The notes: generated by a model from the letters alone, not told the origin. 64,000 bases of DNA from Sphagnum compactum (GCA_965153455.1 OZ234494.1:14942001-15006000), one strand, 5' to 3'. Positions 1 to 10,820 are shown, counted from the stretch's first letter. Made by a program: numbers and translations.

Positions 1-1838
1 GTCCCATCCTTCTTGTGAACAAAAAGGACGGGTGCCCCATATGGCGATTTACTTGGTTTGATATAACCTTTGGTGAGGAGTTCTTCGAGTTGAACCTTTA
101 ACTCTTTCAACTCCTCATGACTCATTCGGTATGGGGCCTTGGCGGGAGGTTCCACTCCCGGCATCACTTCAATCGCATGATCAACACGTCTTCTCGGGGG
201 CAAGTCTTTGGGCAACTCATCGGGCATCACATCCGGGAACTCTTCCAAAACTCGCCTTATGCACTTGGCAGAAGTCACCAACTTGGTGGCTTCCTTGGGC
301 TCATACTCATCCAACACCCGCATGACACACATCATGCCAAAACCTCCCACGCATTCTCTTTCCCAAGCTTTTCCTAACATAAAGTGGATGGTTGGACCAC
401 CCACACAAGGCAACTCATGTGCCTTGACTCGCACAATCCCACTTTTAGATGGGATTCTAACTAACCTATTGTGCCCTTCAATGAGCACATTGTTTTGGGT
501 AATGAATTCCATTCCCAAAATGCAATCCATTCCACCCAAGGTGGAAACCAATAAGTCCACCTTTCCTCTCCAATTTCCCAATTGGAGAGGCACTCCCTTT
601 GCTTGTAGTGTAGTTGGATGGGGAACCCCATCCGCGAAATGCACCTCAATGGGTGCTTTAAGCTCCTCCAAGTGGAGCTCCATCCTTTTGGCGCTTTCCC
701 GAGTTATGAAGTTGTGAGAAGCCCCTGTGTCCAAAAGACATAAGATTTCCCGCTTAGCAATCTTCCCTTTCAAGAATATAAGTCGATTGCATTCCGGTTG
801 GGCTAAAGTGGCATTAAGAGCAAGTACCTTAGAGCTCCCAACCCCCGTCTTGGACTTGGGACAATCTTTGGAGTAATGCCCCACCTCGTTGCAATTGAAA
901 CATGCACCCTTGGGTTTGTCTCCAAAATTTCCCTTGTTTTGGCTCCCTTTGAAAGGAGCCCCCTTCTTCACAAAACTTCCTTTTGGTTTGGACCCCGAGC
1001 CTTGGAAATGTTTGGGCTTATCCTTGGTTGGGCTACCTTGCCCCCGGTTCCATTCCCCCTCATGCCTTGGCTTTTTGTGAAGGAACTTGTTGTCCTTTTT
1101 GAACCCGGATTTGTCACTCTGCCCCACATCCGAGAAATTAGCCACTTTTGTGATGGCCTCGGATAATGAGGTGGGCCAATTCTCCTCAAGCTTTCGCTTC
1201 GCCCAAGTCGGAAGCCCCATCACAAATTGGCACACACGATCTAACTCGTGCATGTGCCGAATCTCAAGCATGAGTTCGGAATAAGCCTTCACATATTGCC
1301 TCAAATTTTCATTCGTGGCATTCACAAGGTCACGGAGTTTGCACCTTGAGATGTAGTCGGAATTTCTCGGAATGAACTCCGCCTCAATGCGATCCTTGAA
1401 AAACTCCCACGTATAGCCATGGTTCTTCCCCTCCTCTTGTTTCACCGTCCGCCACCATGTGGCGGCATAGCCTTTCAAGTAGGATTGGGCAAGCTCCACG
1501 GCGAAATTCCGTCCAACCTTGGCGGCATGAATATAATCGTCCATTTCCGCAAGCCAAACATCCACAACCTTGCGGTCGCAGGCACCACCGAAGTTCCCGG
1601 GTTTTGCCGGTTGGAACCTTTCACCCTTGGCGGCTCCCGTTTTGAGGGCCGCCACCAACTCACCAAAGTCGGGCCTCCCCATCTTGAGAAGTACTTCAAG
1701 TTGCTCTTGGGTGAATAGGACCGAGCTCCTTTGTTCCTCCTCACTTTCGGGCTCATCTTGGTCCTCCCGGAGTCTCGGTTCCTCCTCACCGATGGATTCC
1801 GGCGGGGCTACTTGGTCTTCGGCGGGTTCCTCCAACAT
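1..1838 (-). CDS. Ty3/gypsy gag-pol polyprotein, 5' part (runs off the window)
   Basis: One open frame runs on the minus strand from an ATG at 1838 to the window edge without a stop. In order it shows: an acidic leader; a gag domain around 1682-1200 (motifs such as WLAEMDDY and YLKGYAATWW); a basic linker; a CCHC zinc knuckle at about 864-902 (C-x2-C-x4-H-x4-C); an aspartic protease with LLDTGASHNF at about 708-737; a linker ending with PEFPD-type pre-RT sequence; and the start of reverse transcriptase (YGAPVLFVHKKDG) at the edge. This is the standard Ty3/gypsy order. Zinc knuckle, protease and RT fall in the same frame, which I checked at several points, so this part looks undamaged and the insertion may be young. 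RNase H, integrase and the 3' LTR would lie to the left. The start codon is chosen as the first in-frame ATG after the PBS. Confidence 0.92.
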   Translation of the reverse strand, partial: MLEEPAEDQVAPPESIGEEEPRLREDQDEPESEEEQRSSVLFTQEQLEVLLKMGRPDFGELVAALKTGAAKGERFQPAKPGNFGGACDRKVVDVWLAEMDDYIHAAKVGRNFAVELAQSYLKGYAATWWRTVKQEEGKNHGYTWEFFKDRIEAEFIPRNSDYISRCKLRDLVNATNENLRQYVKAYSELMLEIRHMHELDRVCQFVMGLPTWAKRKLEENWPTSLSEAITKVANFSDVGQSDKSGFKKDNKFLHKKPRHEGEWNRGQGSPTKDKPKHFQGSGSKPKGSFVKKGAPFKGSQNKGNFGDKPKGACFNCNEVGHYSKDCPKSKTGVGSSKVLALNATLAQPECNRLIFLKGKIAKREILCLLDTGASHNFITRESAKRMELHLEELKAPIEVHFADGVPHPTTLQAKGVPLQLGNWRGKVDLLVSTLGGMDCILGMEFITQNNVLIEGHNRLVRIPSKSGIVRVKAHELPCVGGPTIHFMLGKAWERECVGGFGMMCVMRVLDEYEPKEATKLVTSAKCIRRVLEEFPDVMPDELPKDLPPRRRVDHAIEVMPGVEPPAKAPYRMSHEELKELKVQLEELLTKGYIKPSKSPYGAPVLFVHKKDG

Positions 1839-1896
1839 AGTGTCTTGCGGTTCTTCTTGGGAGCCATCCCAACCCAAGAAGTGAGCTTCACCACTT

Positions 1897-1908
1897 GCTC
1901 TGATACCA
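1897..1908 (-). other. Primer-binding site of the gypsy element
   Basis: The minus strand reads TGGTATCAGAGC, the usual complement of the plant initiator-Met tRNA 3' end. It sits two bases inside the LTR edge at 1911 and just upstream of the gag frame, as expected for minus-strand cDNA priming. Confidence 0.88.
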
Positions 1909-1910
1909 CG

Positions 1911-2716
1911 TGACGCGCTCCTAAGTCACGGGGTGAAACCCCCTTGAGGGTTTCATAAAGTCAAGTTGCGGAAAGTTGAGACTTAGAGGCACGCTCTCGA
2001 CTTCCAACTCTAAAAAGGGGTAAAGGGTCGAGTTGGGAGCCTAGGGATTAGACTAGGAAGAGGGACTAGCTTAGCTTGTGTGAATCTGCATCCAAAAACC
2101 AACCACACGAGGTTAGTTTAGCATTCGGGACACCCTTTGGTGTTGGGACAAGCCACGGGCACTTGGACGCACAAGACTCACCACGGCCCGGACTCGGGGG
2201 AAGCCACCACCTTCCCCCATATAGTATTCTCTGCAGCTCGTTGTGAAGGCTACATCCAAATGGCACATTTTGTTGGGACTCCCAAAATGGAGTCCCGAAA
2301 TTGTCCCGGTTGAACTCCCGGAACTTTGAACGACCATAACTCCCGACTGCAGAGTCCGATCGCGACGAGGTCTAAACCAAAGTTGTAGCCCTCGTCGAGA
2401 TCTTTCCAACGCCATGTTGCACACTCGAATCGCATGTCGGGAAGAGGTCGATTCCCGACTTTTAGTGGTCGGGAGTCAAACTGCCAATTTGACTCCCGGC
2501 CCTTCTTTTGCCCATAACTTGGGCTGCAGATGTCCAAATGGTCAATGCGAGTCCATTTTCGATATCTACGCTTCAGGACCTTTCCAATGACATCAAGAAC
2601 ACCTCAATGTGAGGTGTTTTGGGCCTTGCTGTCGAGCTCTGAACATTCGGGAGTCCCGGAGGACTCCAAATCTCCAACTTTTCCAAGTGTTGCTCTATGG
2701 GTAATCCCAGGGAACA
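1911..2716 (-). repeat. 5' LTR of the gypsy element
   Basis: Between the PBS and the interrupted Helitron helicase lies about 806 bp without coding sequence. On the minus strand it would begin TGTTCCCTGG at 2716 and end GCGTCA at 1911, giving TG...CA ends. The inner edge is fixed by the PBS. The outer edge is inferred from where helicase similarity stops and from the TG, and cannot be confirmed because the partner LTR is outside the window. It holds many copies of a short CGGGAGT/ACTCCCG motif in both orientations. Confidence 0.72.
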
Positions 2717-5700
2717 ATCCAATCTCAACGCCAGCCGATGGTGCAGCGTTTCCATGTGGTAAAAGCGGTACTTCCCCCTCAAGAATTGAAGGTTCGGTTC
2801 CATCTCCAACCCGAAGAATGTATTCCGCATACGGTCGTGATGTTGGATCATCATGAAGCCGCATATTCTCCGTTAGTGCTAGAACCTGAACATGTCTCCA
2901 CAGCACCGATCGCCTCAATGCCGCCCCCACGATTGCCGGTCGTGAGCCCCTTGCTACCACAGGGGGGCATTGACGAAAGTCGCCTCCGAATACAATCACC
3001 TTCCTGCCAAAAGGAGATTCTGCCTGTTGTAGTACGTTTCGAAAGGTACGGTCGACGACTTCCGCACAATGCCGGTGTTGAGCTGGTGCCTCATCCCAAA
3101 CAATTAGTTTGGCTGCTCGAATTAATTCTGCAGTGTCAAAATTTGTGTTTACATTGCATAACGAATCCCTATGAACGTCTATTGGGATTTTAAAGGCAGA
3201 GTGTGAAGTCCGCCCTCCCTGCAACAAAAGGGCAGCAATGCCAGATGAAGCAACAGCAAGAGCCACGTGACCTTCATTACAAACAGATGCCAGTAAGACA
3301 CTGTAGACAAATGTCTTTCCGGATCCGCCGGGTCCATCCAAAAAAAAGACGGCGCCTTGGTCAAGTCGCACTGCATTCAGAATTGATGTGACTGCCCTGT
3401 CCTTATCTCTGTTCAAAAGAGGCAAACTCCTTTCCACGTGAGCACGAAGTGCCTCTTGGTCATAATCTAGTTCTGCTTCGATCAAAGGATTGACCCTTTC
3501 CATACCCATGGGCGCCATTGCCAAAGGCATTGCTGGAAAATCCCTCAGACTTTTGTTTGCCATTGCTAGCCTTCCTTCTAGTAGCAAAAGTGAATCATTG
3601 TAAGCATCGTCCAAAGTTCCACCTTCGCCTCTTCTGCGATACCATGTATCATGGGACATCTCGTCTCGGTATCTCTCCCACAAAACTTCGGGACGTAATG
3701 GGGCACAAAATAACAGAAGAATGACAAACAGCTTTCTCAACCTCGCTGCATCATGATCAATGCATGCCTCCCTCAAGCATGCATCCCATTCTTGATCGTC
3801 TTGCAGCAGGCCTAATGCACCGCACGTTGCTTGGAATGTAGGATGATGAATACCATCCACGGTTCGTAAATTTTCAAACGACGTTGCACCTGATTGTATA
3901 GTCAGAAGCAATCGTAAATAAAAGCGTTCCCCAAACGCAGCAGGTACAAAATACATGCGCCCGACTGCTTCCGCTCCACGCTGACGGGGTGCCCACCTTT
4001 TTTCACGTGCCTTCCACACATGTTGCCGGGGAAAATCCGTATAAAGGACATGCCTTGAACCCTCGTTTGCAGCATTGTACGCAAAATACCCTGTCAAAGT
4101 CGTTTGTTGGTTCGTAGCATGTTGCGCTATTGCTTCCAAAACATCATCCTCATTAAAAACAACGTTATGCTGTCCCGGTAAATGAACCACCAGCCGTGCT
4201 ACAGGTGGCCATTCACTATGTTTTTTAAACGAAAGCAGGGAATCAACTGCCTCGGCTGCACTAAAGTATCGGGCGTTAATGTACTGTTTGATTTCATTTG
4301 TTGGCCCGTCTACTTGAATCGCTACGCGGTCCTGGCCTTTGTAGACATATTTAAACAGATACTTGACGCTTCTGATACCAGCCGATACTTCAACGTTAAT
4401 GTGGGCATTGAACTTCCTTGTCAGATAAGGGTTGTGCGGTACCACCCATCGATTGTCAAATACAAATCCACCCGGATTTTTTTGGAATGTTCACCCATCA
4501 TTGCGTCGCCGGTAAACAGCATAGCCGTCTTCACCTTGCGTTGTTGCCTCGAAATATTTGCGCGGATAACGTTTTTTGCACGTACCATCTACCATGCAAC
4601 GTGCATTTGGATACCCCGGTCCGCAAGGCCCATGTAGAAGACATTTGGTCACGGTCTCATATAATTCCGCATTTTCTGTCGCCGGTAGTTCCGCTGACAC
4701 TAACTAGTCGATATCGTCCACGTTGGTGACCTTTTGCGCCCGAGGAAATATCAAAAGAAGGTGAATATGTGGCAAGCCGCGTTTTTGATATTCCCTCGTC
4801 CAAATGTTTCCAATCACCTGTGCAAGCCAGCCCGCCTTGCACACTCCTCGAAAAAGTTTTTTCACTTTCATTTGAAACACCCGGGTTACCAAATCCGGGC
4901 GATCCGCAGCCATCTGTCCCTCCAGCAGTTCCGATTGGATTTTAAGCCAATTCGGATTGCACGTAAACATCAAAAAGACGTCTGGAATCCCCAAGGAGCG
5001 GACAATTGCCATGGCATCCTGATATGCCTACATCATAAATCGAAGGGACCCATGAAATGTCGCCGGGAGCACAATGCGACGACCAACTTGAGCTGCATTC
5101 AAGACTGCATCTTGAGCCAACATGTCCTGCAATCCCTGATACAGTTCCGCACGGAGCTTTACTTGGTTATGTACCAAGAAATTCAAAGCATTCTGCTCCG
5201 TTTTAGCGGCGACATCAACAATATATTGTTGGAACAAACGTCCGCCATAATGCAACGCGTTCAGTTCCCTCGTAAAATGCAGTCTTTGCCCATAGAATGC
5301 AGCCATCGTCATTCTTTGTCTCATCCCCTCTTCATTGTTCTATAATGGTAGTCCATCAGACCAACCATCTTCCCCTGCCAAAAATAATAAAGGGTATTGC
5401 AATGGGTCATAGGATGGTGCAAGCTCACTCATCCGAAGCAATCCACCCCCATACCGGCGTTGCACTATAACGTCGCGGTTTCCAACTTCCCCCGGTTCTC
5501 TTGGCAAAATCATGGCGACTTCGTCGGCCAATGGTGTGTTGTACCAACGTGGGTCGACTTCCTCTCCATGATTGCGTCCAGCAGTAATCACAACCCTTAC
5601 TTCTTCTTCAGGGTTGGCGACAATACGATTTGCTGCTTGAACGAAAACGTTTACGTAGGGATTTACCTGCCTTAGTAAATCCCTTAAAGCCATCAGATTT

Positions 5701-6824
5701 TCTTGGCGGAGGTTGGGGTTTTGTAGTTGCCTATTCTGCACCTCGTTCGCCGTATCGTAAACGTATGCCTGTAGGAATCGCGGAATTTGCCCTTCTTCCG
5801 GTTCCATACCGCCAATCATGTGGTAAAATGTGCCTTGCACCCGATAGGTATGTAGCCCTGGGCCTAATTCAAATCCAACACTTTGCACCCGTGTGGAAGT
5901 GAAAGCAAATGCCGCATTATAAGAGCGGAGTTTCGTGCGTAACTCCCTCTTTTGAGGATCTTGGAGCATCCTCATATATTTCGGCGGGGTGCGAACGCGC
6001 GGAATAAAAACTTTGCACTCGGAACAACACTTTGAATACTGAGGCCTCCGTGCAGAGCCTCCCGTCCTCTCCTCAACCCAAAAAAGGGCTCCGCAAAAAG
6101 TACATTCTTGGCTGATGCGCCCAAGAATTTCCCTCTGTACATTGGGATTCGCCAACGGTGCACGAATATCTCGTAATCCAACTGGGCGAGCGGCCTGAAT
6201 GCCGTCTTCGCACGTTATCTTTGCTCGACGTTCTACGTTCCGAGCGGCGTTTGCCAGACGCCTTTCTTCCCGTTGCTCAACGGATTCCAACGTACGAAAC
6301 TGTGCGTGCTGCTCAGCGTTTGCCAGACGCCTTGCATCGAGGGCTACCAACGTTTCCAATTCTCGTGTTTTAACGTGTTGTTCAGCGTCAGCCATACACC
6401 TTGCACCATGGGCTCCCTCAGTTTCTATCGAACGAATCAATACGTGAAGCTCACCGTCAGCCAAACACCTCGCTTCATGGGCTCCCTCAGTTTCTATCAC
6501 TCGTGTTTTAATGTGTTGCTCAGCATCAGCCAAACGTCTTGCAGCACGGGCTCCCTCATTTTCTAACTCTCGTATTTTAACGTGAAGCTCAGCATTAGCC
6601 AAACGCCTTGCTTCACGGGCTCCTTCATTTTCGAACTCACGGATTAACGCGTGAAGCTCAGCGTCAGCCAAACGCCTTGCTTCACGGGCTTCATTTGAAA
6701 GCCTCGCTCGCGCCTTAGAGTGCTGGAGAGCATTTGCAGCTCTTTGGTTTGTCACGCATAGTTCCGAGGCAACAGCACGGCGGAGTCGTTGACTTGCAGC
6801 AGCAAGCGCTCTCATCTCGTCCAT
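2717..6824 (-). pseudogene. Helitron RepHel (rolling-circle replicase-helicase) pseudogene
   Basis: One minus-strand frame continues from ATG 6824 to the LTR junction. Order: residues 47-207 are seven 23-residue repeats; then a Cys cluster (ECTFCGALFW ... YSKCCSEC); the Helitron_like_N region (DVFLMFTCNPNW); the HUH motif HIH at 4761-4769; the catalytic tyrosine segment YLFKYVYKG at 4347-4361; and a Pif1-type helicase with Walker A GPGGSGKTF at about 3309-3335, DEAP at 3084-3095, GGDFRQ and LTENMR. The frame is broken by four stops only, TAG at 5340-5342, TAG at 5028-5030, TAG at 4704-4706 and TGA at 4491-4493, with no frameshift. Helicase motifs V-VI are missing because of the gypsy insertion. 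RepHel would nick and unwind DNA for rolling-circle transposition; this copy cannot make a full protein. Confidence 0.93.
6204..6686 (-). repeat. Seven 69-bp coding repeats in the Rep N-terminus
   Basis: Seven tandem units of 69 bp encode 23 residues each, with a consensus close to ARRLANAELHVKIRELENEG. They fill residues 47-207 of the Helitron protein. Heptad-like spacing of Leu/Ala with alternating Arg and Glu suggests a charged helix or coiled coil. The units diverge by several residues, so the array predates the gene's stops. Confidence 0.85.
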
Positions 6825-7208
6825 CGTGCGCGCTCTGCGGCGTTCAGCAGCAGCCAGTCTCCTCTCTTCATCGTTCGCGTAATGTCATCGGCCAACACCC
6901 GTCAATTCCTGTGCGTATACGTAAAATCAGGTGTAATTTTAAACAACACGGGCTTCATTTGAAAGCCTCGCTCACGCCTTAGAGTGCTGGAGAGCATTTG
7001 CAGCTCTTTGGTCTGTCACGCATAGTTCCGAGGCAGCAGCACGGCGGAGTCATCGACTTACAGCAGCAAGCGCTCTCGTCTCGTCCGTCGTGCGTGCTTT
7101 GCGGCGTTCAACAGCAGCCAGTCTCCTCTCTTCATCGTTCGCGTAACGTCGTCGGCCAACACCCGTCAATTCCTGTGCGTATACGTAAAATCGGGTGTAA
7201 GTTTAAAC
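6683..7208. repeat. 264-bp tandem duplication at the Helitron gene start
   Basis: The segment 6683-6946 is repeated almost exactly at 6947-7208; both copies begin CACGGGCTTCATTTGAAAGC. The unit holds the first 46 codons of the Rep frame plus upstream leader, so a second ATG-like gene start lies in the outer copy. The two copies differ at only a few positions, so the duplication is much younger than the 69-bp repeats next to it. Confidence 0.88.
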
Positions 7209-7608
7209 AAAACATTACGATAAAGTTGGACCTGCTTTAAATATTGACTAACCGTTGCCGCAGGAGCCTTGGTGCGCTGCCGTCGAATAAGTGGCTAGGA
7301 AGGTAAGAAGGGTGTGAGTAAATGGACAACCAACCGTCGCGTCGCCGTCGAATAAAGCATTGTCAGTGTTTAAATAGCCAAAAAGGTGGTGACAGTTATG
7401 CCACTGGACGCACCTGACAGAACCCACCGCCTTCTCACCGATTTTAGTGTGTGAAAGAGAGATTTCACCTCCTGATTTGAGTGTGTGCGTGTGAGTGAGA
7501 GAGAACTCACCTCCTCATTTGTGTTTATGAATGAGAGAGAGAACTCACCTCCCTTCCGCCCTTCCGTCCAATCACACGTCGGACAAATCTTCTAGCTAGT
7601 AGGATATC

Positions 7609-7640
7609 GGACGGACGGACGGACAGACAGACATACGGAC
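7609..7640. repeat. GGAC/AGAC tetranucleotide tract in the Helitron leader
   Basis: Units of GGAC grade into CAGA-type units, about 50-80 bases inside the proposed Helitron 5' end. Confidence 0.8.
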
Positions 7641-7688
7641 ACACACGATTTAGTACAGAAAAAAACCCAATTCTTTTATATAAGTAGA

Positions 7689-8291
7689 TTCTATAGCCCA
7701 CCTAGGGCAGTCGCCATTTATTGCTAATTAATGCTGGCATTTTGCCAATTGAGCTACTTCAATAATTTGGGGAAAAAACCTTGGTAAATTACCTTTGGGC
7801 AGAGGTTTTTTTTTTATTCATTTAGACGTTTTTTTGGAAAATTGTGTTTTTGTAGTGTAGATTCGACTAATTTTGCTATTTTTTTCGGAAAGTTTTGTCA
7901 GATTTTTTATATGGCAAAATTAAATTTTTATCGTTTTTTAAAACAAAAAAACCCATGCTGGTGGGCTTTTTTCTAAAATTTTCTTATAACCTCCAATTCA
8001 AATAACTACTGAAAATAGAAGCTATTGAAGTAATGTACAGAGGGTTCCTCAAGTCCTTGCTCGGGGCGTGACAAATAATCAGCACATCCATCGTTGGCAG
8101 AATTTGGCAAGTTCCCTTTTGAACACTTTGCATGGGGACAAGTGCTGCTGTACTATAACCGTGTGAACATAGTCACTAAAGACCGCATCTTATGAAAGGC
8201 ATGGAAAGCCCAACTCGTTATGTTTGCTGCGGGAAAGAAATGATGGGCTGGATTTCTGAAAAAATGGCTATTCAAGAATCAACCTCATGAG
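7689..8291. other. AT-rich spacer, no gene seen
   Basis: Beyond the Helitron end the DNA is rich in T and A runs. I see no coding pattern or structured repeat. Confidence 0.5.
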
Positions 8292-9115
8292 GTGGCAAGT
8301 TTTCTGCCTCCGGTTCAACCAACGCTAAAAATGATGCCTCAACCTGCAGTGGCAGGTGGGCTACAGGTTGAGGAGCCTGCAGCGGCCCGTGCGCTGCAGG
8401 CAGAATCTGCTCAACCGCCGTTAGGAACGGCTCTTGGGACAACACACATACATTCGACCTGTTTAGCAGGGGTGAGAGGCTGGGCGGAGAGCCAAGTACT
8501 TTGGTGCAACGTGCACAATGTACGAGTGGGAGCTCAGATGGCTGAGCTGGTCACGTTACAGCTAGTGCAACCGGTTGGTGTTAGATCTGCGGCGGGAGGC
8601 CCGACCAACCAAGAGGTTGGGGCCCCACCTGCTCCAGGTTTTCCCCACATAATGTTGAGTGTAGAAAGGGTGAAAGATAATATGTGGCGAGCTTTAATTG
8701 AAAAGTTTTTTACCAACTGCGAGATCAGGACCAACGTGCAGACAAGATACTTGCACTTCAAGGGTATGTTGTACAAGAGCGAAAGCTACTTGTGTGACAT
8801 GAGCTGTGTTCAGCTGTGGAAAGCTCTGGCCCGGGTTCGATGTGCCAACACACAGCTTGAAGTAATGCTGGTGCATGGAAAGGCGTGCCATACGCACAGA
8901 TGCTTTGTCAGGGCTGCGACTTGAGGAAGGTAGAGGATGAAGAGCACTTGCTCCTTGTCTGTCCAAATACACAGAAAGTTAGGGAACGCTTTTGTTCGAC
9001 CCTGCCCTTCACCCACACTAGCACTCTTGCTGAGCTCATGCAGACTACGAACAGAGTCGCCCTGGCCAAGTTTGTGGCATGCTGCCAATACCAGAAGACA
9101 ATTTGTCCTCCATGA
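8292..9115 (+). pseudogene. LINE-like (non-LTR retrotransposon) 3' coding end, frameshifted
   Basis: Two overlapping plus-strand frames (8292-8924 and 8885-9115) join at about 8875-8884 through a small indel. The joined product ends with a pattern typical of the C-terminus of LINE ORF2 proteins: a segment like LWKALARVRCANTQLEV, then C-x2-C (CQGCD), VEDEEHLLL, and a final Cys. Upstream of this the sequence is Ala/Pro/Gln-rich and not recognised, and no reverse-transcriptase motifs are present, so this is a 5'-truncated or rearranged relic. The family assignment rests on the Cys-His tail only. A captured host fragment is the alternative for the first 130 residues. Confidence 0.55.
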
Positions 9116-9622
9116 TTTGTCTTTCATCTAATGGACTCTCTGGTCCCAAATGGACATGAAATTGTAAACAGTAAACATGCTTTGGGTTTCTGAAAAATTT
9201 CAACTCAATCAACCTCCAGTTCTTGGCTTTTTTAGGGTTTTCAGAATCAAAGAGCCTTCATTTTTGGGTTTCTGAAAACTCTAAGAATATAAATGACCTC
9301 CGGTTCCAGGTTTTAGAAAAAATTTCAAAAATTCAGCAGGTTTTTTGAAATTAGCATTTAGGGAATTTTTTCACTTTTACAGTTGAGTTGGGAAACAAAA
9401 ATGTCAAGTAATTTTACACTACTTAAGCACACCCCACCAGCAAGCTTTAGGGCAAGTAGGCAATAGTAATGTCAAAACAAATTTTATCAACTTTTGGCAT
9501 TCTAAGGAGGTGATGTTGAAAAACAAATCCACATTTTAAAAAAAGTTAATAATTTAGTTACTGCTAGGATGATAAAAGGTATTGATTGCAGTATCCAAGT
9601 TTCGCGAAGTCTGATACTTGGC
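9116..9622. other. Spacer without a gene
   Basis: Possible 3' tail of the LINE-like fragment followed by AT-rich DNA. Short phrases recur (TTTGGGTTTCTGAAAA at about 9182 and 9269). No gene is supported. Confidence 0.4.
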
Positions 9623-9934
9623 TAAGAGCATCTCCACCGCACGCCTGCAAACACCCTTTTCATTAAATCTTGCCAGCAGGATAGCGTAAAGCCTGCTGGG
9701 CTCCTGTAATGATGTCGGTTTTGCAGTGGTCAATTTTAACGCCTCCAAAATCTTTTTTCTACTATGGATTTGGACAGTGACTAGTACTGGTCCACATGTA
9801 AAGACATAAATGGTCTTTGAGTGTTTAAAGGGACTTTTATGACGTTGGTGGGTGAGGACAGTGATCATTAAACACTATTCCATTTTAACATAAAGGAGTT
9901 GTTAACAGTTTTGTGGTGGAGAAAGTCTCTCTTA
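9623..9934. mobile_element. Possible MITE with GAGCATCTCCACC-type ends
   Basis: The left end reads TAAGAGCATCTCCACCGCA. The right end at 9912-9934, read on the minus strand, is TAAGAGAGACTTTCTCCACC. These form imperfect terminal inverted repeats about 312 bp apart, and the left sequence resembles the ends of plant Tourist/PIF-Harbinger MITEs. A clean target-site duplication is not visible (TAA on the left, TTA on the right), so family and exact ends are uncertain. Confidence 0.45.
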
Positions 9935-10642
9935 TTGATGAGCCAATCCACCAACCTACCTCACCAAACAAGAAATAAATAAATAAAAACTTGCTTGTGC
10001 AATATGGACGTTTCAAAATAAAAAAACTTTCATTCAAAATTTATGTAACATAGTTGCATTTAGAAAAGGATTTGGTTGGATGTTTGATTTGAGAACATGC
10101 TCTTTAATAATTTGACTAGTCCCTCAATCACAAGACTTAGCACTCAGAAGGGGCTTGATTGTGTGATTTGGTCTTCATTGATTTGGGAGCCACTTTTTTG
10201 GCTCTGCCTTTAATGAAGAGACTACACAAATTTGTGGGTCATATACCCATTTCTTGTTTGAACTGTTGCTGGTTTGAGCCAGTGTTGGTCGGTTCTTTTA
10301 TTTTTTAAAGAACCCTTGGTTTGAGGTATTGGATTTTTTCAATTTCAAAAGATCTGGTCCAATTTGTTTTTTCATATTTAATGAATTGGCAAGACTTTTT
10401 TTCTTTTCTTTTTTCAAAAAGGAACTGATTGAGTCTGGTTTCTTCATTTTTTTGCAAATTTGTCAAGCACAAGGGCTTGTTGAATTTAAATGGCAGTACA
10501 AGTAGGATGGTTTTTTTCACTCTGGTTGGATGAGGCAGTTCTCAGGCAAAGAACCTGACTGATTTATAGTACCTATGTGATTATTTAAACATTCATGACC
10601 AGTTATTTGTAATCTAAATTTCACACTAAAGTTTGTCCCCGC
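9935..10642. other. AT-rich spacer, no gene seen
   Basis: Poly-T-rich DNA with no recognisable coding region. Confidence 0.45.
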
Positions 10643-10820
10643 CAATGAACTTTTTTCCACTACACACCAAAGTTCCTTTCCCTTTACGTTACACACCAAA
10701 GTTTCGTTTCAATGAACTTTCTTTCACTTTACGTTCCACACCAAAGTTTCTTTTCAATGAGCTTTCTTTCACTTTACTCTACACACCAAAGCCTTTCTCC
10801 AATGAACTTTTTTTTCACTC
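10643..10820. repeat. 45-bp tandem repeat, about 3.5 copies
   Basis: Units start CAATGAACTTTC at 10643, 10710, 10755 and 10800. The last two spacings are 45 bp and the first unit is 67 bp owing to an internal partial duplication. Each unit contains ACACACCAAAGTTTC. Confidence 0.82.

Larger units (their letters stand above)
2717..7688 (-). mobile_element. Helitron, 5' part, interrupted by the gypsy insertion
   Basis: A Helitron lies on the minus strand. Its 5' end is placed at 7688, where the minus strand reads TCTACTTATATAAAAG preceded by A; this agrees with the TC start, the A/T target and the usual AT-rich 5' terminus of plant Helitrons. A leader of about 860 bp with GT/GA-rich tracts precedes the RepHel gene. 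The helicase is cut at about 2716 by the gypsy LTR, so the last part of the helicase and the 3' hairpin/CTRR end must lie beyond the left edge if they survive. The element is non-autonomous now because its gene has four stops. Confidence 0.85.

Noticed and set aside
208-717. 169-codon plus-strand frame
   Set aside because: It is the antisense shadow of the gypsy gag-protease frame, which has known domains.
4182-5345. Plus-strand frames of 151-203 codons
   Set aside because: They are shadows of the Helitron Rep gene on the minus strand.
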